Assembly: GCA_937910305.1 (NCBI GenBank)
Contig: CALEPS010000056.1
Span: 1-34,025 of the forward strand
DNA length: 34,025 bases
Origin: an uncultured Bacteroidales bacterium
Lineage (GTDB): Bacteria; Bacteroidota; Bacteroidia; Bacteroidales; Paludibacteraceae
Direction of reading: 5' to 3'
Shown here: positions 1-7,620 of the stretch, one piece after another
Numbering within the stretch: the first letter of the stretch is position 1
Layout of the letters: each line of letters opens with the position of its first letter
Translations under genes and position numbers: made by a program
Notes under the pieces: generated by a model
Told to the model about the DNA's origin: nothing
Databases searched by the model: none
What the model saw: the letters and a program-made list of their open reading frames with translations, nothing else

Positions 1-889
1 CGATAACTATATCTATTGGTTCCGTCCGGAATTTGATACCCAGGCGAAGGTGCAGGCTTGGTACGACCGCCTGATGAGCGATGAGAAACAACTCAAAGCC
101 AGCGGACTGAGTGCCGCTGCGGCGAAGAATATATGCAACGGATTGATCTATCTCCATTGCGAGGTGCTCTTCGTGGAAGACCAGCGCAGGCCGGGATGGC
201 TGCATCCGCGTATCTCGATCTATCAGAGCCATTCGTTCAACGAACTCTATTCGGACCAGAAAGAGATACTGATGCGCATCTACAACGATTATTTCTATCG
301 CCGTCATACCCAGTTCTGGCGCGACTCGGCGATGCGCAAACTGCCTACGCTCATTGGTGCTACCCATATGCTCTGCTGCGGCGAAGACTTGGGTATGGTG
401 CCGGCTTGCGTGCCGGACGTGATGCATGAGTTGCAGATTCTGTCGCTCGAGATACAGCGTATGCCGAAAGATCCGACGGTTAAGTTCGCGCATCCGGCTG
501 ACGCACCGTATCAGAGCGTTTGTACAACCGGTACACACGATATGAACCCGCTCCGCGCCTGGTGGGAGGAAGACCGCGCTGTGACACAGCGGTTCTATAA
601 CGAACAGATGGGATGGTGGGGCGAAGCTCCGAAAGAGATGACGCCGGAGATAGCTGAGTTCATCATCAACCAGCATATGTACAGCCCCGCTATGTGGACG
701 ATACTCCCTCTACAGGACTGGCTCGCTATCGATGCTGACGTACGGATAAAAGACCAGTTCGCAGACCGTATCAACCTGCCGTCCGATCCGCGCCATTTCT
801 GGAACTACAGGATGCATCTTACCCTGGAGAAACTGAAAGAGTGCGATGCGTTGAACGCAAAGATCAAGAAACTGACAAGCGTCAGGTAA
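1..889 (+). CDS. malQ: 4-alpha-glucanotransferase (amylomaltase), C-terminal part
   Basis: Partial gene entering from the left edge; the reading frame is open from base 2 and ends at TAA 887-889, giving about 295 residues. The segment shows GH77-family features: GEDLGMVP (the conserved GEDLG block of the catalytic barrel) and, further on, TGTHDMNPLRAWWEED, matching the family THD...W signature near the acceptor site. GH77 enzymes transfer alpha-1,4-glucan segments between maltooligosaccharides in the cytoplasm during starch, glycogen or maltose use. Bacteroidota versions are usually long (over 800 residues) with N-terminal starch-binding domains, which would lie upstream of this window. The real start is not visible, so regulation cannot be judged. 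The family assignment is secure; substrate preference is inferred. Confidence 0.9.
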   Translation, partial: DNYIYWFRPEFDTQAKVQAWYDRLMSDEKQLKASGLSAAAAKNICNGLIYLHCEVLFVEDQRRPGWLHPRISIYQSHSFNELYSDQKEILMRIYNDYFYRRHTQFWRDSAMRKLPTLIGATHMLCCGEDLGMVPACVPDVMHELQILSLEIQRMPKDPTVKFAHPADAPYQSVCTTGTHDMNPLRAWWEEDRAVTQRFYNEQMGWWGEAPKEMTPEIAEFIINQHMYSPAMWTILPLQDWLAIDADVRIKDQFADRINLPSDPRHFWNYRMHLTLEKLKECDALNAKIKKLTSVR

Positions 890-943
890 AGTACGAAGGA
901 CAAATGTACGATGTACGAAGGAAAGATGTACGATGTACGAAGG
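890..943. repeat. Reiterated-word spacer (GTACGAAGG / ATGTACGAT)
   Basis: The convergent spacer between malQ and ispH is almost entirely made of two alternating words, GTACGAAGG and ATGTACGAT, with small variations. No GC-rich hairpin with a T-run is visible, so there is no obvious terminator here. It is the first of many spacers in this window built from short repeated words. Confidence 0.75.
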
Positions 944-1873
944 TTAGGGGATGAGCGAGAGCTTGTCCCTTACTTTTTGCATGAGCCAGAGAGGAGTGCT
1001 GGTCGCTCCGCAGATACCTACTTTGAGGTCGGCTTTGCCGGCAAGACCGCTTTGCTCCAGTGCTTCTTCGAGCTCGTCTGGGGAGGAGATGAAAAGAGTG
1101 TTTGGGTTCGCCTCTACGCATTTTTGGAACAGCACTTTGGCGTTGGACGACTTGGCGCCGCCTACAAAAAGAACGATGTCGTTCTCGCGTGAGAAAGCTT
1201 GCAGCTCCGCTACGCGGTTTGCTACATTGCGGCAGATAGTGTCGTGGTACTCGAAAGACCGCTCCGCTGTAGGACCGGCTTCGTCTGTAAGACCGCTTAC
1301 GCTGTAAGACCGCTTGCGCTGTAAGATTGCTTCGACGAGGTGGTTGAATCCCTCGACAGACTTGGTGGTCTGGGAGAATAGGTATATCGGCCGCGAGAAA
1401 TCAAGGCGGTCGAGTTGCGTTTCGTTCTCAATGACGACAGCGGTGTTGTTGGTCTGTCCTTGCAGACCGATCACTTCGGCATGACCGGGTTTGCCGTAGA
1501 TAACTATTTGAGGCGGCTGCGGCTCGTCGTTCTTATGCGTCTCATAGCAGGCGCGGATGCGGTCCTGCAGTTTCTTTACCACAGGACAGGTGGCGTCGAT
1601 GATCTCTATCCCCCGTTGCTGCGCAATCCAGTATGTGCTAGGCGGTTCGCCGTGCGCACGGAGAAGCACACGCGAATGGGAGGGTAATGTGCGGAGGTCG
1701 TCATAGTCGATCGTCTGAAGACCCTTGTTCTCCAGACGTGCTACTTCCTGGCCGTTATGCACGATGTCGCCCAGACAATAAAGCGGACCGTTCGCCAGTT
1801 CGCTTTCTGCCGCTTCGATAGCGCGCGTCACTCCGAAGCAGAAACCGCTATGTTGATCAATAGAAATCTGCAT
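944..1873 (-). CDS. ispH: 4-hydroxy-3-methylbut-2-enyl diphosphate reductase
   Basis: IspH (LytB) catalyses the last step of the MEP isoprenoid pathway, reducing HMBPP to IPP and DMAPP with a [4Fe-4S] cluster in the cytosol. The 309-residue product has the three cluster cysteines in family context: C12 (GFCFGV), C96 (DATCP) and C214 (DTICR). Substrate-binding blocks are also present: DIVHN, RAHGEPP, GKPGHAEVIG and TTKS. Between TTKS and DTICR, about residues 186-206 are an insertion not expected in IspH, encoded by a 17-18-bp repeat (separate entry). The gene is last in a minus-strand porQ-cmk-ispH run, 23 bp after cmk. Function is secure if the insertion is tolerated as a surface loop, which I infer from the intact frame and motifs. 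Confidence 0.95.
   Translation of the reverse strand: MQISIDQHSGFCFGVTRAIEAAESELANGPLYCLGDIVHNGQEVARLENKGLQTIDYDDLRTLPSHSRVLLRAHGEPPSTYWIAQQRGIEIIDATCPVVKKLQDRIRACYETHKNDEPQPPQIVIYGKPGHAEVIGLQGQTNNTAVVIENETQLDRLDFSRPIYLFSQTTKSVEGFNHLVEAILQRKRSYSVSGLTDEAGPTAERSFEYHDTICRNVANRVAELQAFSRENDIVLFVGGAKSSNAKVLFQKCVEANPNTLFISSPDELEEALEQSGLAGKADLKVGICGATSTPLWLMQKVRDKLSLIP
1253..1335 (-). repeat. In-gene 17-18-bp tandem repeat inside ispH
   Basis: About four imperfect copies of a unit close to CGCTGTAAGACCGCTTG (plus-strand reading) lie head to tail inside ispH. The 17-base period is not a multiple of three, so each copy is read in a different frame and gives unrelated peptide. The summed insertion nevertheless keeps ispH open. 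It encodes roughly residues 186-206, just before the third cluster cysteine. Confidence 0.75.
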
Positions 1874-1896
1874 CCTAGTTTATCTAGTTTAACTAG

Positions 1897-2619
1897 TTAA
1901 TCCAGTTTGTCTATCTTTTCGTTAAAAAGCTTAATGATCAACTCCATCTGCCCCTCGCGGGTCATGAAACTGTTGTCCACTACGACGGCGTCATCCGCCT
2001 GACGGAGCGGAGACTCCGCACGGTGCGTGTCGCGGTAGTCGCGGTCATTCACATCGGCTAAAACAGCCTCCATGTCCGGGTGTCCGCCTTTAGAAACCAA
2101 CTCGTCATAGCGCCTCTGCGCACGTACTTCCGGACTCGCGGTAAGGAAGAGTTTCAGTTCCGCCTTCGGGAAGACCACGGTACCTATGTCACGGCCGTCC
2201 ATGACGATGCCTTTCGCTTCTCCCATCTTCTGCTGCTGCGCTACGAGGAACGCCCGTACTTCTTTGATTGCGGATATCCGGCTGGCGGCATTTCCCACTT
2301 CCAGAGTACGGATAAACGGCTCCACGTCCTCCCCGTTCAGGGTCACATGTTGAACAACCCCCTCCGGCTCCCCCTCAAGGTGAGTGACAGGAACTCGTTT
2401 GAAACCCACTTGGATCTTTTCCAAGGCGGCGATGATGTCTTCGTTGGAGTCCAGATGGTTGCGGAGCGTGTATAAGGCTATCGCGCGATACATAGCACCT
2501 GTGTCCACATACGTATAGCCGGCATAGGATGCCAGCGCTTTGGCTATCGTCGATTTGCCGCAGGACGAATAGCCGTCTATGGCTACAATGATCTTATTTG
2601 CTATTTCGTCATTTACCAT
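1897..2619 (-). CDS. cmk: Cytidylate kinase
   Basis: CMP/dCMP kinase of pyrimidine nucleotide metabolism, phosphorylating CMP with ATP in the cytosol. The 240-residue product carries the P-loop GYSSCGKST (residues 16-24), then DTGAMYRA, a family signature for nucleoside binding, and DGRDIGTVVFP near the middle. The C-terminal part (SPEVRAQRR...) is the lid region. Length fits the family. The ATG at 2619 sits in a run of repeated AAATG-like words (TAAATGACAAAATGGTAAATGACG), so upstream ATGs are ambiguous, but this start places the P-loop at the expected distance. It begins 8 bp after porQ ends and is presumably co-transcribed with it and ispH. Confidence 0.95.
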   Translation of the reverse strand: MVNDEIANKIIVAIDGYSSCGKSTIAKALASYAGYTYVDTGAMYRAIALYTLRNHLDSNEDIIAALEKIQVGFKRVPVTHLEGEPEGVVQHVTLNGEDVEPFIRTLEVGNAASRISAIKEVRAFLVAQQQKMGEAKGIVMDGRDIGTVVFPKAELKLFLTASPEVRAQRRYDELVSKGGHPDMEAVLADVNDRDYRDTHRAESPLRQADDAVVVDNSFMTREGQMELIIKLFNEKIDKLD

Positions 2620-2627
2620 TTTGTCAT

Positions 2628-3728
2628 TTATTTCATTAGAGAATGGATATCGAGTGTCAGTCCTACCTGGTAGGAGAAATTGGATTTTGTTAACTGGCTG
2701 ATTGCGAAACCCAACCGGACTTGTTTGATCTTTACTCCGGCACCGAGCGCAAAACCTGCCAGCGATTTCTGGTCCGTCAGCTGCAATTCCGCGCGCCGGC
2801 GGTGGTTGTAACTGAGGGCGATATAGAATTTCTCGCTCTTGGGAACAACCTCAATACACCATATCGTATGGCGGAACATCATGTCGTACCATTTGACGTC
2901 ATGGGGTATGATGTCGCCGGTCGTCGGACTCTTGTCCAGACTTGTCCATTCGTAGTTGAGATGCCATGTCTGCATGTTATGTATCTGCAGGTGGAACCGC
3001 AAAGGAGCATGTTTGACGCGGTAGGTCAGACCCAACTGCAGGTTCAGCGGTAGCATCTCATGTCCGGTGCCGTCTTCGGAGGAGTAGAAACTCTTAATCT
3101 GCCATCCGATATTTTGCAGCACCAGCCCCATCTGGAAGGTTGAGTCTCTTGTCTGGAAATGTGCTCCTACGTCTGCGCCGATGGCGAACGAATTATAGCT
3201 CTCGTAAATCGAATAAACGGGTTTGAGCGTCACGCCGATCTTCCAGCATGGATGCAACTGACGCGCGTACATCACGTCTATCAGTATGTCCCGCGCACCG
3301 AAACTGCCGCCGCTTAAGTTACCGTTCTCGTCCGCATATTTCATCCGCCCGTAGTCCAGATAATGGATACCTACGGCGAAATAATTCGGTTTCTCCGGCG
3401 CACCGTCACCGCTGCTCCGCAATCCCTTTGCTTCGCCGAAATTATGTCCGTATAGTGCGGAACCGAACATCGTTCCGGGCAGATAATAGGAGTAGTTGAG
3501 CTGCAGCGTCATGTGGCTGTTCGCGTGCAGCAAGGCAGGGTTGCACATGCCCATGGAGATATCGCCGTCGCTGACGCTCACGTTGCTTCCGCCTAAGGCG
3601 TTCAGACGCGACGAAGTAGGCAGGCTCATAAAAGAGAACACCGATCTACCTGCGCTCGACACCTGACCAAATGTACAAAGAGACATGGTACAAAGGAGAA
3701 GCGTTACTATTTTTCTGCTTATAGCCAC
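2628..3728 (-). CDS. porQ: Type IX secretion system protein PorQ
   Basis: Outer-membrane beta-barrel-like protein of the PorV/PorQ family, associated with the T9SS of Bacteroidota. The mature region opens with SVFSFMSLPTSSRLNALGG, the typical PorQ/PorV start (sharing SSR..ALGG), and continues with alternating hydrophobic strands and a C-terminus GLTLDIH. Start choice: the frame extends to a TTG at 3755, but that codon lies inside the promoter -7 element (3753-3760) and cannot be transcribed. The GTG at 3728 is the first reasonable start below it; it gives a short basic segment (SRK), a hydrophobic stretch and a Sec-type cleavage region around TFGQ. An ATG at 3686 is the alternative but would truncate the signal peptide. 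First gene of a porQ-cmk-ispH run; the rest of the T9SS genes lie about 11 kb away. Confidence 0.85.
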   Translation of the reverse strand: MAISRKIVTLLLCTMSLCTFGQVSSAGRSVFSFMSLPTSSRLNALGGSNVSVSDGDISMGMCNPALLHANSHMTLQLNYSYYLPGTMFGSALYGHNFGEAKGLRSSGDGAPEKPNYFAVGIHYLDYGRMKYADENGNLSGGSFGARDILIDVMYARQLHPCWKIGVTLKPVYSIYESYNSFAIGADVGAHFQTRDSTFQMGLVLQNIGWQIKSFYSSEDGTGHEMLPLNLQLGLTYRVKHAPLRFHLQIHNMQTWHLNYEWTSLDKSPTTGDIIPHDVKWYDMMFRHTIWCIEVVPKSEKFYIALSYNHRRRAELQLTDQKSLAGFALGAGVKIKQVRLGFAISQLTKSNFSYQVGLTLDIHSLMK

Positions 3729-3752
3729 ATTACCGCATTGTAAAATCGGGTG

Positions 3753-3784
3753 CAAAGGTACAACTTTTTTTTGAATTGCGCAAA
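3753..3784 (-). promoter_or_regulatory. Promoter for porQ-cmk-ispH
   Basis: On the minus strand, TTTG (3784-3781) is followed by exactly 20 bases and then TACCTTTG (3760-3753), the Bacteroidota -33/-7 pattern. Transcription would start a few bases below 3753, which rules out the TTG at 3755 as the porQ start. It is divergent from the sdhC promoter, with only 4 bp between the two -33 elements. Confidence 0.8.
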
Positions 3785-3788
3785 TTTA

Positions 3789-3820
3789 TTTGCATATGTC
3801 AATTTTTTTTAGTAATTTTG
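3789..3820 (+). promoter_or_regulatory. Promoter for the sdhCAB operon
   Basis: TTTG (3789-3792), a 20-base spacer and TAATTTTG (3813-3820) match the Bacteroidota promoter consensus TTTG-N20-TAnnTTTG. The predicted start near 3826 leaves a leader of about 55 bases before sdhC. It is back to back with the porQ promoter. Confidence 0.8.
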
Positions 3821-3881
3821 CAGCGCAAAATGCAGAATACACAAAATAACTAAAATAATTCACTAAAAACAAACAATCTTT

Positions 3882-4574
3882 ATGTGGTTAAAAGATTCAT
3901 CTGTCGGCCGTAAATTCGTAATGGCCCTCAGTGGAGCGGCGCTTGTGCTGTTCCTGCTTTTTCATGGTTGTATGAACCTGGCGCTGGTGTTCAGCGAGGA
4001 GGCGTACAACGCGATCTGCCGTTTCCTCGGCGCTAACTGGTACGCCGTCATCGGATCGCTGGGTATTGCTTTCCTGGTGCTGGTACATTTCTGCTACGGT
4101 CTGTATCTGACCATCCAGAACCGTGCTGCGCGCGGCAATGACCGTTATGAGGTACGCGCGAAGAAAGAAGGTGTGACCTGGGAGAGTGAGAATATGCTCG
4201 TCCTCGGCTTCACCATCCTCGGTTTCCTCTGCTTGCACCTCTACAACTTTTGGTTCAAGATGCAGTTTGCGGAGCTCTCCGGCATCGAGACCGGTGCGTT
4301 TGATCCGCAGAACGGTGCCGCTTATGTCAAAGAGTTGTTCACCACTCCTGTCTGGGGGCAAGTGTACTGTGTGCTCTATCTGCTTTGGTTCGTTGTGCTC
4401 TGGCTCCACCTCAATCACGGTGTGGGCTCGGCTATGACCTCTATGGGACTCAACAACCTCAAATGGCAGAAACGTGTGGAGGTGATCTCTACCGTGGTAG
4501 CAACGATCGTTGTACTGCCGTTCACCGTAGTAGTGCTGTATTACCTGGGCATGGGAATAGGCATGCTTTGCTAA
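3882..4574 (+). CDS. sdhC: Succinate dehydrogenase/fumarate reductase cytochrome b subunit
   Basis: Membrane anchor of the quinone-linked succinate dehydrogenase/fumarate reductase, holding haem b and passing electrons between the quinone pool and the catalytic subunits. The 230-residue product has five hydrophobic helices: about residues 12-35, 52-78, 104-125, 158-180 and 200-228. Conserved histidines lie within or beside them (FHGCMN, VHFCYG, LHLYN, LHLNHG), as expected for haem ligation in the five-helix b558-type subunit. It starts with MWLKDSSVGRK, typical of Bacteroidota. It leads the sdhC-sdhA-sdhB operon. In fermentative Bacteroidales the enzyme usually works as a fumarate reductase, so the direction here is inferred. 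Confidence 0.93.
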   Translation: MWLKDSSVGRKFVMALSGAALVLFLLFHGCMNLALVFSEEAYNAICRFLGANWYAVIGSLGIAFLVLVHFCYGLYLTIQNRAARGNDRYEVRAKKEGVTWESENMLVLGFTILGFLCLHLYNFWFKMQFAELSGIETGAFDPQNGAAYVKELFTTPVWGQVYCVLYLLWFVVLWLHLNHGVGSAMTSMGLNNLKWQKRVEVISTVVATIVVLPFTVVVLYYLGMGIGMLC

Positions 4575-4612
4575 AGTGAAAGGTGAAAACTGAAAACTGA
4601 AAGGAAAGAATT

Positions 4613-6715
4613 ATGGCAAAGAAAGAAGAAATAATTGATGCAGCTAAGAAAACAGTTAAGAAAGTAGCTGTTAAGGCTGCGAAGAAAGCTGTAGAGGCTG
4701 CAGAGGCAGCGGCTACTGCCGCAGCGGAGGCAATCAAGGAGGCGCAGACTCCGGTTATCACTCCGAAGGACGCTAAGATTCCCGAGGGACCGCTGGAGTT
4801 GAAGTGGACGAACTACAAGAACCATCAGAAACTGGTGAATCCGGCTAACAAGCGCCGTCTGGACATTATTGTTGTAGGAACGGGTCTTGCCGGTGCTTCG
4901 GCTGCCGCGTCTCTCGCAGAGATGGGATTCAATGTACTGAACTTCTGTATTCAGGACAGTCCGCGCCGTGCGCACTCGATTGCAGCGCAGGGTGGTATCA
5001 ATGCAGCGAAGAACTACCAGAACGACGGTGACTCCGTTTATCGTCTCTATTACGATACCATCAAGGGTGGCGACTACCGTGCCCGTGAGGCAAACGTATA
5101 TCGTCTGGCGGAAGTCAGCAATAACATCATCGACCAGTGTGTGGCACAGGGTGTTCCTTTCGCACGTGAGTATGGAGGTCTGCTGGACAACCGTTCCTTC
5201 GGAGGCGCACAGGTAAGCCGTACCTTCTACGCAAAGGGTCAGACCGGTCAGCAGTTACTGCTCGGCGCATACAGCGCACTGAGCCGCCAGATCGGCAAAG
5301 GCAAAGTGAAGATGTACACCCGCTATGAGATGCTTGACATCGTGCTCATCGCGGATGAGAACGGCGAGAAGCGTGCGCGTGGTATCATCGCCCGTAACCT
5401 CGTTACCGGACGCATCGAGCGTTTCTTTGCCCACGCGGTAGTAGTAGGTTCCGGTGGTTACGGCAACACCTTCTTCCTCTCCACCAACGCCATGGCTTCC
5501 AACGGCTCTGCTGCTATGCAGATGTACCGCCACGGAGCTTATTTTGCTAACCCCTGCTATGCACAGATTCACCCGACCTGTATTCCGAAGCATGGAGACT
5601 TCCAGTCCAAACTGACCCTGATGTCCGAGTCGCTCCGTAACGACGGACGTATCTGGGTACCGAAGAAACTGGAGGATGCCAAACTGCTGCAGGCAGGCAA
5701 GATCAAAGGACGCGATATACCTGAAGAAGACCGCGACTACTACTTGGAGCGTCGCTATCCGGCATTCGGTAACCTCGTTCCGCGTGATGTGGCTTCGCGT
5801 GCCGCCAAAGAGCGTTGCGACAAGGGCTACGGCGTGAACAACACCGGTCTGGCTGTGTTCCTCGACTTCAGCGAAGCTATCCAGCGTCTGGGCAAAGACG
5901 TAGTGGCTCAGAAATACGGCAACCTCTTCCAGATGTACGAGAAGATTGTGGACGAGAACCCGTACGAGAACCCGATGATGATTTTCCCGGCTATCCACTA
6001 TACGATGGGTGGTATCTGGGTGGACTACGAGTTGCAGACATCTGTCAAGGGTCTGTTCTGTATCGGCGAGGCGAATTTCTCCGACCACGGAGCCAACCGT
6101 CTGGGTGCTTCCGCCCTCATGCAGGGTCTCGCTGACGGCTATTTCGTACTGCCTTATACCATTCAGAACTACCTCGCAGACCAGATCGGCGTACCGCGTA
6201 TGAGTACCGACCTGCCGGAGTTTGCAGAGGCAGAGAAAGCCGTACAGGACAAGATTGACAAACTGATGGCTATCCAGGGTAAGCGTTCGGTGGACAGCAT
6301 TCACAAGGAGCTGGGTCTCGTGATGTGGGACTTCGTCGGCATGGGACGTACTGCAGAAGGCTTGAAAGAAGGTATCAAGAAGATTGATGCTATCAAAAAA
6401 GAGTTCTGGACCAACGTCTATATCCCGGGTGAGGCAAACAGCCTGAACAACGAGTTGGAGAAAGCGCTCCGTCTGGCGGACTTCATTGAGATAGGCCGTC
6501 TGATGGCTGTCGATGCCCTCCATCGTGAGGAGTCCTGCGGCGGTCACTTCCGCGAGGAATACCAGACGCCGGAAGGCGAGGCACTGCGTCAGGACGACAA
6601 GTTCTCTTATGTAGGTTGCTGGAAATACATGGGTGAGGACCAAGAACCGCAACTCATCAAAGAGCCTTTGGATTACGAGTTTACAGAGAGAAAGACCCGT
6701 AACTATAAGAACTAA
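4613..6715 (+). CDS. sdhA: Fumarate reductase/succinate dehydrogenase flavoprotein subunit with N-terminal Lys/Ala extension
   Basis: Catalytic FAD subunit interconverting fumarate and succinate at the inner face of the cytoplasmic membrane. The FAD-binding glycine motif GTGLAG is at residues 89-94, followed by RRAHSIAAQGGINAA (the covalent-FAD histidine region), then QIHPTC and GANRLGASALMQG. The start ATG has an A/G-rich GAAAGGAAAGAATT just upstream. Residues 1-54 are unusual: a Lys/Ala-rich, predicted helical stretch (KKTVKKVAVKAAKKAVEAAE and onward) precedes the normal family start around KIPEGPLELKW. No other in-frame ATG lies near the usual start, so the extension is probably translated. 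It follows sdhC by 38 bp and precedes sdhB. Confidence 0.95.
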   Translation: MAKKEEIIDAAKKTVKKVAVKAAKKAVEAAEAAATAAAEAIKEAQTPVITPKDAKIPEGPLELKWTNYKNHQKLVNPANKRRLDIIVVGTGLAGASAAASLAEMGFNVLNFCIQDSPRRAHSIAAQGGINAAKNYQNDGDSVYRLYYDTIKGGDYRAREANVYRLAEVSNNIIDQCVAQGVPFAREYGGLLDNRSFGGAQVSRTFYAKGQTGQQLLLGAYSALSRQIGKGKVKMYTRYEMLDIVLIADENGEKRARGIIARNLVTGRIERFFAHAVVVGSGGYGNTFFLSTNAMASNGSAAMQMYRHGAYFANPCYAQIHPTCIPKHGDFQSKLTLMSESLRNDGRIWVPKKLEDAKLLQAGKIKGRDIPEEDRDYYLERRYPAFGNLVPRDVASRAAKERCDKGYGVNNTGLAVFLDFSEAIQRLGKDVVAQKYGNLFQMYEKIVDENPYENPMMIFPAIHYTMGGIWVDYELQTSVKGLFCIGEANFSDHGANRLGASALMQGLADGYFVLPYTIQNYLADQIGVPRMSTDLPEFAEAEKAVQDKIDKLMAIQGKRSVDSIHKELGLVMWDFVGMGRTAEGLKEGIKKIDAIKKEFWTNVYIPGEANSLNNELEKALRLADFIEIGRLMAVDALHREESCGGHFREEYQTPEGEALRQDDKFSYVGCWKYMGEDQEPQLIKEPLDYEFTERKTRNYKN

Positions 6716-6771
6716 ATGCGAAAATGCATAAATATGAAAATGTATAAATGCGAAAATGAGTAAATAGTTTT
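6716..6771. repeat. Reiterated-word spacer (AAATGCGA / AAATATGA)
   Basis: The 56-bp sdhA-sdhB spacer consists of near-repeats of an 8-12-base word of the form AAATGCGAA, AAATGCATA, AAATATGAA, AAATGTATA, AAATGCGAA, AAATGAGTA. It supplies several out-of-frame ATG codons ahead of the sdhB start. Confidence 0.7.
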
Positions 6772-7527
6772 ATGGATCAGTATATTGATATTAAAGTACG
6801 GGTATGGCGTCAGGCCGGCCCCAAAGCTCAGGGACATTTCGAGACCTACGAGCTGAAACATGTATTCCAAGGCGCATCGTTCCTGGAGATGATTGATATC
6901 CTGAACGAGCAGCTTATAGCAGAGCATAAAGACCCCGTGACTTACGATCATGATTGCCGCGAGGGTATCTGCGGTATGTGCTCGATGTACGTCAACGGTC
7001 ACCCGCACGGACCAGACTCTGCTATCACCACCTGCCAGCTGCACATGCGTAAGTTCAAAGACGGCGAGACCATCACCGTAGAGCCGTGGCGCAGCCGTGC
7101 GTTCCCTGTAATTAAGGACCTCATGGTGGACCGCGGTGCGTATGACAAGATCATGCAGGCAGGCGGTTTCGTTTCCGTCAACACCGGCGGTGTACCTGAT
7201 GCAAACGCTATTCCTATTCCGAAGCCTGTAGCAGACGAGGCGATGGATGCAGCTTCCTGTATCGGTTGCGGCGCGTGTGCTGCGGCTTGTAAGAACGGCT
7301 CGGCAATGCTGTTCGTGGCGGCTAAGGTAAGCCAGCTCGCTCTCCTGCCGCAAGGCAAGATTGAGGCGGCTGCACGTGCCAAAGCCATGGTAGCTAAGAT
7401 GGACGAACTCGGATTCGGTAACTGCACCAACACCGGTGCTTGTGCCGCTGAGTGCCCAAAGAGCGTCAGCCTCGCTAATATAGCAAGACTGAACCGCGAG
7501 TTCCTCAAGGCTAAGTTCAAAGACTAA
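6772..7527 (+). CDS. sdhB: Succinate dehydrogenase/fumarate reductase iron-sulfur subunit
   Basis: Electron-transfer subunit carrying three Fe-S clusters between the flavin and the haem subunit. The cysteine patterns are complete. The [2Fe-2S] ligands are C62, C67 and C70 (CREGICGMC) with C88. The cluster motif CIGCGACAAAC supplies C163, C166, C169 and C173. A last set, C218, C224 and C228 (CAAECP), completes the [4Fe-4S] and [3Fe-4S] ligands. The 251-residue length fits the Bacteroidota family. Last gene of the operon; a hairpin terminator follows at about 7561-7594. Confidence 0.95.
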   Translation: MDQYIDIKVRVWRQAGPKAQGHFETYELKHVFQGASFLEMIDILNEQLIAEHKDPVTYDHDCREGICGMCSMYVNGHPHGPDSAITTCQLHMRKFKDGETITVEPWRSRAFPVIKDLMVDRGAYDKIMQAGGFVSVNTGGVPDANAIPIPKPVADEAMDAASCIGCGACAAACKNGSAMLFVAAKVSQLALLPQGKIEAAARAKAMVAKMDELGFGNCTNTGACAAECPKSVSLANIARLNREFLKAKFKD

Positions 7528-7560
7528 CGGAATGTACAAAGGGACAATGTACAATGTACA

Positions 7561-7594
7561 AAAAAATGGCGACTCGTATGAGCCGCCGTTTTTA
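7561..7594. terminator. Bidirectional intrinsic terminator after sdhB
   Basis: GGCG-A-CTC (7567-7574), loop GTAT, GAG-C-CGCC (7579-7586) forms a stem with one mismatch, flanked by AAAAAT before and GTTTTTA after. The A-run and T-run let it act on both strands, ending both sdhCAB and the convergent pectate lyase gene. The 34 bp upstream (7527-7560) are a GTACAAAGGGACAATGTACA-type repeated-word spacer. Confidence 0.8.
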
Positions 7595-7620
7595 TTGTTG
7601 CATGTTTTGAGGCAAATGAG

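Noticed and set aside
3729..3755. Longer porQ start (TTG at 3755)
   Set aside because: The codon lies inside the -7 box of the only consensus promoter, so it would not be transcribed.
5255..6652. 465-residue ORF on the minus strand inside sdhA
   Set aside because: It is fully antisense to a strongly conserved gene, has no recognisable motif and no promoter; it reflects codon bias of the sense gene.
6712..7554. 280-residue minus-strand ORF inside sdhB
   Set aside because: Antisense to the iron-sulfur subunit, whose cysteine motifs are all intact on the plus strand.
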